A stretch of 28,144 nt of DNA from Gemmatimonadota bacterium (GTDB lineage Bacteria; Gemmatimonadota; Gemmatimonadetes; Longimicrobiales; Gaopeijiaceae): assembly GCA_026713345.1 (NCBI GenBank), contig JAPOOQ010000153.1, forward strand, positions 1 through 28,144, written 5' to 3'. Position 1 is the stretch's first letter. Every line of letters starts with the position of its first letter. A model generated the notes under the pieces. That model had not been told where the DNA came from and ran no database searches. It worked only from the letters and a program-made list of their open reading frames with translations. Made by a program: the position numbers and the translations under genes. Positions 23,095 through 28,144 of the stretch are shown piece after piece.

Positions 23095-25959
23095 TCAATT
23101 CCCGTCCTGGATCGCGTCGTAGACGATGGGCCTCAGCAGGCGGTCGACGGGAGCCATGCCGTACGGCTGCAGCTGGGTCCACGCAAACGCGATGATCTCC
23201 TCTTCCGGATCGATCCAGAAATACGTGCTCGCGACGCCGGACCACCAGTAGGTGCCGGGATTGTCGCCCACCGACACGGCGAATCCGAGCCCGAAGCCCT
23301 GGCCGGGGAGACCCAGGACGGGGATCATCTCGTCCGGAAGGTGGTTCCGCGTCATGAGCTCGACGGTCTCCGGCTTCAGGATGCGGACGCCGTCCCTCTC
23401 GCCCCCTCCGAGCAGCATCTCGGAGAAGCGCAGGTAGTCGGCCGCCGTCGAGGTGAGGCCGCCGCCGCCGGAGTACCAGACCGGGGGCCGGGTGAAGCGG
23501 TCCCCGCCGCGCGAGGGTGGTGCGGCGAGACCGTCGCGGCCGCGGAAATACACCTGCGTGAAGCGGTCCAGCTTGTCCTCGGCCACATGAAAGCCGGTGT
23601 CGTGCATCCCCAGCGGCTCGAAGATGCGCTCCCGGAAGAAATCGTCCAGCGACTGACCCGAAACCACCTCGACGACGCGGCCGAGGACATCGGTGGACAG
23701 GCTGTAGTTCCAGCGGGCGCCGGGGTCGTCGATCAGGGGAAGGGACGCGAGGACCTCGACCCGCCCCTCAAGATCCGATCCGCCACGACCGTCGAGGGCG
23801 TTCAGGCTGCTCCGGTACAGCGAGTCGACCGGCGTGTTGCCGAAGACGCCATAGGTGAGGCCGGACGTGTGGGAATGCAGGTCGCGGATCAGGATCGGCC
23901 GCGCCGGCGGGCGGAGGTGCCCGTCGTCGTACACCCGCACGTCGGCGAAGGAGGGGATGACGCTGGACAGCGGATCGTCCAGCGAGAGGCGGCCTTCCTC
24001 GACCAGGATCATCGCGGCGACGCTCGTGACCGGCTTGGTCATCGAGTAGATGCGGAAGATGTCGTTGGGATCGAGAAGGTCCTCGTCCCGGACGCGCCAG
24101 CCGTGGGCGTCCCAGTGTACGATCTCGCCGCTCCGCGCGACCAGCGTCACGATGCCGGCCGTGCGTTCGTTGTCGATGAACTGCCGCATGGTCGGGCCGA
24201 TGCGCGCGAGGACCTCGCTGGAGAGGCCTACCTCCTCGGGGGCGGCGGTGGTGAGGTCCCGGGTGCCCTGCGCGTCCGTTCCCAGCGCGAAGGTCCAGAC
24301 GCGCGGCGCCCCCCCGCCGGTGACCAGCCCGGCCGCGATCGAGACGTACTGCGTGCCGTCCACCTCGTAGGTGACCGGTGTCGCGGTTCCGGGCCCGACG
24401 TCCGCCGACCAGAGTTCCTCGCCGGTGCGGGCGTCGAGCGCGGCCAGCCGCGCACCCGTGCCCCAGAACACCAGGTCGCCGGCGGTGGCCATGGTTCCCC
24501 CGTGACCGCCGCGGGCCTCGATCCGCCACTTCTCGGCGTTCTCCGCCGGATCCCACGCCAGAAGCACGTTGTTCGGCCCTTGGAGCGCGGGGCGTTCCGG
24601 GCGCTGGCCGCCGGTGCCGCGGACGGTCCCTGTGTTCCAGATCCCCGCCTGGTAGTCGAAGCCCTCTTCCTTCTCGAAGTAGTAGTTGTTGTTGGTGGCG
24701 GGGAGGTAGACCAGCCCGGTGCGAGGGCTCCAGGACATGGGCTGCCAGTTGTGGGCGCCTCTTGGCCCGGGGGCCAGGTAGACTCCCTTTCCGGTCATGC
24801 CGTAGCGGGCCTCGGGCGTCTCCACCGGACGGCCCGTTGCGGGGTCGACCCCGGTGGCCCAGGTGAGGTCGTCGGCGAAGGGCTCGGCGGAGATGAGCTC
24901 GCCTGTCAGCCGGTCGACAACGTAGAAGAACCCGTTCTTGGGCGCCTGCACGATGACCTGCCGCTCCCGGCCGCCGATCTCGACGTCGAGGAGCATGAGC
25001 GGCTGGGTCGCGGTGTAGTCCCAGTCGTCACCCGGCGTCGTCTGATAGTGCCATGCGAAGGACCCATCGTCCGGGTCGAGGGCCACGATGGCAGAGAGGT
25101 AGAGGTTGTCGCCGCCACCCGGACTGCGGTTGTCGCGGTTCCACGGGGAGCCGTTGCCGGTGCCGATGTAAAGCAGGTTTGCTGCCGGGTCCACCACCAT
25201 CGCGTCCCAGACGGTCCCGCCGCCGCCCGCGACCCACCACTCGCCCGTCCAGGTTTCGGCCGCGGCGCGCATGGCCTCGCTCTCGAAGCCGTCGGCGGGG
25301 TTCCCGGGGACGGTGTGAGTGCGCCACAGCGCGTCCCCGGTCTCGGTGTCGTAGGCGGTGACGTAGCCGCGCACTCCGTACTCGGCCCCCCCGTTGCCGA
25401 TGACGACCACGTCGCCGACCACGCGGGGAGCCCCGGTGATCGTGTAGTCGGAGCCGGGCGGTGTCGTCTGCACGGTCCACACGAGTGAACCGTCGGTGCG
25501 GTCCAGGGCTACGAGGCGGCCGTCCAGGAGGCCGACGAAGATCTTGTCGCCATCAAGTGCAACGCCGCGGTTGACATCGCCGCAACAGGACGGGGGGCCT
25601 CCCTGTTCCTCGTGCGGGATCGCGGGGTCCCAGCGCCAGATCTCCTCCCCGGTGACGGCGTCCAGGGCGAAGACGAAACTGAACGCGGCCGTGCCGTACA
25701 GCACGCCGTCCACCACGATGGGCGTCGTCTCCAGGCGAGCCCCGATCTTGGGGATCTCCCAACTCCAGGCGACCCCGAGCTGATCGACGTTGCCGGTATT
25801 GATCCGGTCGAGCGGACTATAGCGGGTTTCCGCGGCGTCGCGGCCGTGCATCGGCCAGTCGGACTGCTGTGCGCCAGTGGCGTGGGGCGAGACCAGGGCG
25901 GCGAGCGTCAGTAGCAGGACGCCGAGGGCGGTGCGGCGCATCCGGAGTTGAAGATTCAT
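23095..25959 (-). CDS. PQQ-dependent dehydrogenase fused to a serine beta-lactamase/esterase domain
   Basis: A 954-aa exported protein with a signal peptide (1-30). Residues about 31-560 are an 8-bladed quinoprotein dehydrogenase: the vicinal disulfide pair CC (125-126) in PSCCGDVNRG, the calcium/PQQ region IGTGNGSPWN (265-274), the catalytic-type Asp284 in SPGGGDN, and QAPKNGFFYVVDRLTGELIS. The usual C-terminal cytochrome c domain is missing. Residues about 570-950 instead form a class C beta-lactamase/family VIII esterase-like domain: SMTK nucleophile motif (639-642), Tyr752 in NYSLSTD, and WSG (906-908). The reading frame is continuous across the junction. The start is the ATG at 25959, with GGAAAT about 8 nt upstream. 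Each half is well supported; the biological substrate of either half is unknown. Confidence 0.88.
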   Translation of the reverse strand: MNLQLRMRRTALGVLLLTLAALVSPHATGAQQSDWPMHGRDAAETRYSPLDRINTGNVDQLGVAWSWEIPKIGARLETTPIVVDGVLYGTAAFSFVFALDAVTGEEIWRWDPAIPHEEQGGPPSCCGDVNRGVALDGDKIFVGLLDGRLVALDRTDGSLVWTVQTTPPGSDYTITGAPRVVGDVVVIGNGGAEYGVRGYVTAYDTETGDALWRTHTVPGNPADGFESEAMRAAAETWTGEWWVAGGGGTVWDAMVVDPAANLLYIGTGNGSPWNRDNRSPGGGDNLYLSAIVALDPDDGSFAWHYQTTPGDDWDYTATQPLMLLDVEIGGRERQVIVQAPKNGFFYVVDRLTGELISAEPFADDLTWATGVDPATGRPVETPEARYGMTGKGVYLAPGPRGAHNWQPMSWSPRTGLVYLPATNNNYYFEKEEGFDYQAGIWNTGTVRGTGGQRPERPALQGPNNVLLAWDPAENAEKWRIEARGGHGGTMATAGDLVFWGTGARLAALDARTGEELWSADVGPGTATPVTYEVDGTQYVSIAAGLVTGGGAPRVWTFALGTDAQGTRDLTTAAPEEVGLSSEVLARIGPTMRQFIDNERTAGIVTLVARSGEIVHWDAHGWRVRDEDLLDPNDIFRIYSMTKPVTSVAAMILVEEGRLSLDDPLSSVIPSFADVRVYDDGHLRPPARPILIRDLHSHTSGLTYGVFGNTPVDSLYRSSLNALDGRGGSDLEGRVEVLASLPLIDDPGARWNYSLSTDVLGRVVEVVSGQSLDDFFRERIFEPLGMHDTGFHVAEDKLDRFTQVYFRGRDGLAAPPSRGGDRFTRPPVWYSGGGGLTSTAADYLRFSEMLLGGGERDGVRILKPETVELMTRNHLPDEMIPVLGLPGQGFGLGFAVSVGDNPGTYWWSGVASTYFWIDPEEEIIAFAWTQLQPYGMAPVDRLLRPIVYDAIQDGN

Positions 25960-26145
25960 GCCGGGATTTCCGTTTGGGGAGTGGACGAGCGGGCAGAAGA
26001 CAAGATGGGCGAGTCGCGCGCACTCCGCTATTGGTCGCGGGGTTCGGCCGGTCGGCCGCCAGGTTGCGATCTCGGTCACACCCCGGGTACGACCGCCGCT
26101 TCAACCGGGTGCGGCCGCCGCCCGGCGGGGATATCTTTCCCGGCC

Positions 26146-26634
26146 ATGAGAACGCTGCCCATTACGTGCGCGCTCCTGCTCACGGGCGCCTGCGCCGACG
26201 CCCCCGACCCGCCCCCCTTCGCTGTCGTGGCCGACTCGCGGCAGTTGATGCTGTCTGTGCTCGAGCCGGCCGCCGAGGTCTACTGGGACGCGGTGGGCAT
26301 CATCATGGACACGGTGGACACGTACGAGATCGAGCCGCGGACGGCGGAGGAATGGGAGGCGGTGGAGAACGCGGCCTGGGTACTCGCCGAATCGGGCAAC
26401 CTGCTGTTGCTGCAGGAGCGGGTGCAGGGCGATCACTGGGTGGCGATGTCCCGCGCGATGATCGACATCGGCCGCCGCGCGGTAGAGGCCGCGCAGGCGC
26501 GCGACGCGGACGCGGTGTTCGAGGTGGGGGGCGATGTCTACCTGGTCTGCACCGGGTGCCACGCCGTCTACGCGACCGAGACGCTGCGCCCCAACTACGA
26601 CACCATCCCCGACACCATCCCGGACCCGCCTTGA
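26146..26634 (+). CDS. Putative c-type cytochrome lipoprotein
   Basis: A 162-aa protein beginning MRTLPITCAL, with a lipobox-like LTGAC (Cys16), so a lipid-anchored periplasmic location is predicted. A single heme-attachment motif CTGCH (residues 135-139) lies near the C-terminus. The body before it is helical ('EEWEAVENAAWVLAESGNLLL', 'WVAMSRAMIDIGRRAVEAAQARD'). A C-terminal CxxCH after a helical bundle is the layout of cytochrome c' and related four-helix proteins; that assignment is an inference. It lies in an operon with two membrane proteins (TTGA overlap with the next gene) and is divergent from the PQQ fusion gene across a 186-bp gap that shows no obvious regulatory motif. Confidence 0.7.
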   Translation: MRTLPITCALLLTGACADAPDPPPFAVVADSRQLMLSVLEPAAEVYWDAVGIIMDTVDTYEIEPRTAEEWEAVENAAWVLAESGNLLLLQERVQGDHWVAMSRAMIDIGRRAVEAAQARDADAVFEVGGDVYLVCTGCHAVYATETLRPNYDTIPDTIPDPP

Positions 26635-27188
26635 TCGAACGATTCCTGGTCTGGCTCGGCGAGACTCCCTGGAGCGTGGCCCTCCTCGAGTCGCTCTACA
26701 TGTGGCCGTTTGTGGAGTCGACCCACGTCCTCGCACTCGGCCTCTTCGTCGGCACCACCGTGATGATGGACCTGAGGCTTCTCGGTGTCGCGTTCCGGAA
26801 GGTGCCGATCACGGCGTTCACCGGGCGCCTCCTGCCATGGACCCACATCGGGTTCATCGTCATGACGGTAACCGGGCTCCTCCTCTTCTACTCCCAGCCG
26901 CTGCGCTACTACCACAACCTCTTCTTCCGCATCAAGGTCCTGGTGCTGCTGCTGGCCGGCGCGAACGTCGCGATCTTCCACAACGGGGTGCACCGCCACG
27001 CCGCCGAGTGGGACCGCGACGCGTCCCCGCCGCGGGCTGCGCGCATCGCCGGCGCGGTGTCGCTGGCCGTGTGGACGCTCGTCGTGGTGACGGGCCGCCT
27101 TATCGCCTACAACTGGTTCGACTGCGACATTCAGCCCCAGCCCGGGTGGGTGAACTGGATGGCGGGATGCCCCGTGGGGACCGAGTAA
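26631..27188 (+). CDS. DUF6644-like integral membrane protein, first copy
   Basis: A 185-aa protein with about four membrane helices (near 24-47, 68-88, 100-117, 137-160). It follows the DUF6644-type pattern as I remember it: 'LESLYMWPFVESTHVLALGLFVGT', 'DLRLLG', 'LLPWTHIGFIVMTVTGLLLFYSQP', 'YYHNLFFRIKVLVLLLAG', and a final 'AGAVSLAVWTLVVVTGRLIAY'. Histidines 32, 72 and 95 lie in or near helices and could bind heme, which would suit a quinone or cytochrome partner; this is inference. The TTG start at 26631 overlaps the stop of the cytochrome-like gene. It is paralogous to the next gene. Confidence 0.72.
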   Translation: MIERFLVWLGETPWSVALLESLYMWPFVESTHVLALGLFVGTTVMMDLRLLGVAFRKVPITAFTGRLLPWTHIGFIVMTVTGLLLFYSQPLRYYHNLFFRIKVLVLLLAGANVAIFHNGVHRHAAEWDRDASPPRAARIAGAVSLAVWTLVVVTGRLIAYNWFDCDIQPQPGWVNWMAGCPVGTE

Positions 27189-27221
27189 TGTACGTGGCGC
27201 AACCCGTTCGCAAGGCGAATG

Positions 27222-27248
27222 TGACCATGACAGGTATATGACCATGAC
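27222..27248 (+). repeat. Short direct repeat between the DUF6644 genes
   Basis: The 10-mer TGACCATGAC occurs at 27222-27231 and again at 27239-27248, spaced 17 bp. It may be a degraded relative of the 21-bp unit (it keeps CATGACA), but the period differs, so I list it separately. Confidence 0.4.
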
Positions 27249-27277
27249 CGAGCCGACAGCAGGCTGGTAGCCGCGCC

Positions 27278-27748
27278 ATGCTCGAATCCTTCTTCCGCTG
27301 GTGCGAATCGACGCTCATCGGCAGGGCGATCGCCGACTCGGTGTGGGCCTTCCCGATCCTGGAGGCCGTCCATCTCCTCGGCCTGTGCATGCTCGGTGGC
27401 GCGCTGCTCGTCGTCGACCTCAGGCTGCTCGGGGTGGGCCTCACCGGCCAGCCGGTTGCCCGCCTCGCCCGCTACGCCCGGCCCTGGCTCGTCGCGAGCG
27501 TGATCATCATGGTCCTGACGGGGGTGCCGCTGTTCCTGTCGGAGGCCATCAAGGCGTACTACAACACCTCTTTCTGGGTGAAGATGTGTACGCTGCCTGT
27601 GGCGCTGACCTTCACCTTCGCGGTGCGGGAGCGCGTGGCGCGGCGCGAGGCCGACGATCCCGGTGTGACCGGCCGCATCGTCGGGGCCGTGTCACTGGCG
27701 CTGTGGTTTACCGTGGCGGCGGCGGGCCGCTGGATCGGGTTTTCCTGA
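27278..27748 (+). CDS. DUF6644-like integral membrane protein, second copy
   Basis: A 156-aa protein with four predicted helices, aligning with the preceding gene along its length: 'DSVWAFPILEAVHLLGLCMLGGALLVVDLRLLG' versus its counterpart, and 'RIVGAVSLALWFTVAAAGRWIGF' at the end. His32 is kept at the same position, but the positions matching His72 and His95 of the first copy are not His (PWLVA and YYNTS). If heme binding is real in the first copy, this one has diverged. ATG at 27278 with only a weak GGCTGG upstream. It is 89 bp from the first copy, so probably in the same operon, with a small direct repeat in the gap. Confidence 0.72.
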   Translation: MLESFFRWCESTLIGRAIADSVWAFPILEAVHLLGLCMLGGALLVVDLRLLGVGLTGQPVARLARYARPWLVASVIIMVLTGVPLFLSEAIKAYYNTSFWVKMCTLPVALTFTFAVRERVARREADDPGVTGRIVGAVSLALWFTVAAAGRWIGFS

Positions 27749-27761
27749 CGGCGCGGTCAGT

Positions 27762-27802
27762 ATGTAAAGAGAACATTACAATCTGTCATGTTCAGTTTAC
27801 AT
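27762..27802 (+). repeat. Palindromic repeat, copy D of the 21-bp family
   Basis: The first unit starts with GTAAAG at 27764, fits GTAAAG-N3-ACA-N2-ACA-N4, and matches 16 of 21 positions of the first unit of copy A. The sequence then turns back on itself: ATGTAAA at 27762 pairs with TTTACAT ending at 27802, and GAACAT pairs with ATGTTC, giving a 7+6+3 bp stem with small internal mismatches around an ATC loop. It lies between two convergent genes, so a hairpin there could also affect transcript ends. Confidence 0.75.
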
Positions 27803-27895
27803 TCCAGCCTCCCTGCCGGCGTGCGGCTTGGCGCCGCCACGCGAGATGTCGGCCACTCTGAGGCCAGACGATTTGACTTGGGAAGAAGTCGGCAG

Positions 27896-28144
27896 TCAGA
27901 AGGAACAAGTCTCCCTCTCAATCGGCGTGCCGACCTCGCTCCGTAGACGAAAACGATGCACAAAGTCGAGATCCAGCTCGTCGGACGAGATCCCGTGCAG
28001 CTCGCCGCCAGGGCCGATCTCCACGCTCCGCAGGCCTACCGGAGCGGTCACCGTGGCGCGGTATCGCCCGCAGTTGTCCAGGACATCCCAGGTCGATCCG
28101 CTCTCCGCTCCGGTCTCTTCGCGCTGCGCCCACAGCCATCCCTC
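27896..28144 (-). CDS. C-terminal part of a propeller-like protein (5' end beyond the right edge)
   Basis: Reading leftward from the edge, the frame is open for 82 codons and stops at 27896-27898. The sequence EGWLWAQREE, a central 'WDVLDNCGRYRATVTAP', then 'EIGPGGELHGISSDELDLDFVHRFRL' matches the closing blade of the 6-bladed propeller proteins seen elsewhere here (W-x-V-x-D-x-x-G-R, then G-x-L-x-G-x-x-x-D-E-L). The choice of this frame rests on that pattern; the ATG-started overlapping frame on the same strand is Arg-rich and has no such pattern. The 5' part, including any signal peptide, is outside the window. Confidence 0.6.
   Translation of the reverse strand, partial: EGWLWAQREETGAESGSTWDVLDNCGRYRATVTAPVGLRSVEIGPGGELHGISSDELDLDFVHRFRLRSEVGTPIERETCSF

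Noticed and set aside
25165..25180. A TGTAAAGC word inside the PQQ gene as another repeat copy
   Set aside because: There is no second unit at 21 bp and no ACA spacing, and it encodes conserved residues of the family.
20379..25488. Two very long + strand open frames (over 900 codons each) opposite the lipoprotein and PQQ-fusion genes
   Set aside because: Antisense to genes with clear signal peptides, domains and catalytic motifs; no recognisable domains and biased composition.
27918..28139. ATG-started reverse-strand frame at the right edge
   Set aside because: Arg/Gly-rich without motifs; the overlapping frame ending at 27896 has propeller-type sequence.
1..28144. tRNA, rRNA or riboswitch genes
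   Set aside because: I looked in the intergenic gaps and saw no cloverleaf-like or rRNA-like sequence; all gaps except 5263-5652 are under 200 bp.

Overview
This 28.1 kb window comes from a high-GC bacterial chromosome with tightly packed genes. Many genes overlap by 4 nt (ATGA, GTGA, TTGA) and GTG or TTG starts are frequent. The mix includes a classical menaquinone operon, class I PurE, many secreted 6-bladed beta-propeller proteins, Ig-like lipoproteins, a PQQ dehydrogenase and DUF6644-type membrane proteins. That mix reminds me most of Gemmatimonadota or a similar Gram-negative environmental lineage. The lineage is an inference; no rRNA gene or other marker in the window settles it.

Layout, left to right. 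1-1001 (-): 5' part of a secreted beta-propeller protein. 1108-2933 (+): a two-gene NAD salvage operon, nicotinate phosphoribosyltransferase and nicotinamidase. 2941-5262 (-): polyphosphate kinase ppk1, convergent with it. 5263-5652: a 390-bp divergent intergenic region with unusual repeats. 5653-14121 (+): a long operon of a small lipoprotein, menF, menD, menB, menA, menE and tyrS. 14165-15175 (-): a second secreted propeller protein. 15329-17593 (-): an acyl-CoA oxidase-like flavoprotein with an extra helical N-terminal domain. 17735-19386 (+): purE-purK, followed by greA (19483-19965). 19985-23090 (-): two Ig-like (BIG2) lipoproteins, the larger with a HExxH metallopeptidase-like domain. 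23095-25959 (-): a PQQ quinoprotein dehydrogenase fused to a serine beta-lactamase/esterase domain. 26146-27748 (+): a c-type cytochrome lipoprotein and two DUF6644-like membrane proteins. 27896-28144 (-): the 3' end of a third propeller-like gene.

How the genes connect. MenF, MenD, MenB, MenA and MenE supply most of the menaquinone pathway from chorismate; MenC, MenH/MenI and the final methyltransferase are not here. Menaquinone would serve a respiratory chain to which the PQQ enzyme and the CxxCH lipoprotein plausibly contribute on the periplasmic side. pncB/pncA, ppk1, purE/K, tyrS and greA are housekeeping.

The most unusual signal is a dispersed AT-rich repeat built from a 21-bp unit, GTAAAS-N3-ACA-N2-ACA-N4. 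It occurs as tandem pairs with exactly 21-bp spacing at 5451-5492, 11601-11642 and 20386-20427, and in a palindromic form at 27762-27802. One copy lies in frame inside menE and one supplies the start codon and first residues of a lipoprotein. These copies could be transposon-end remnants with arrayed transposase sites, a palindromic/MITE-like element, or an iterated protein-binding site.
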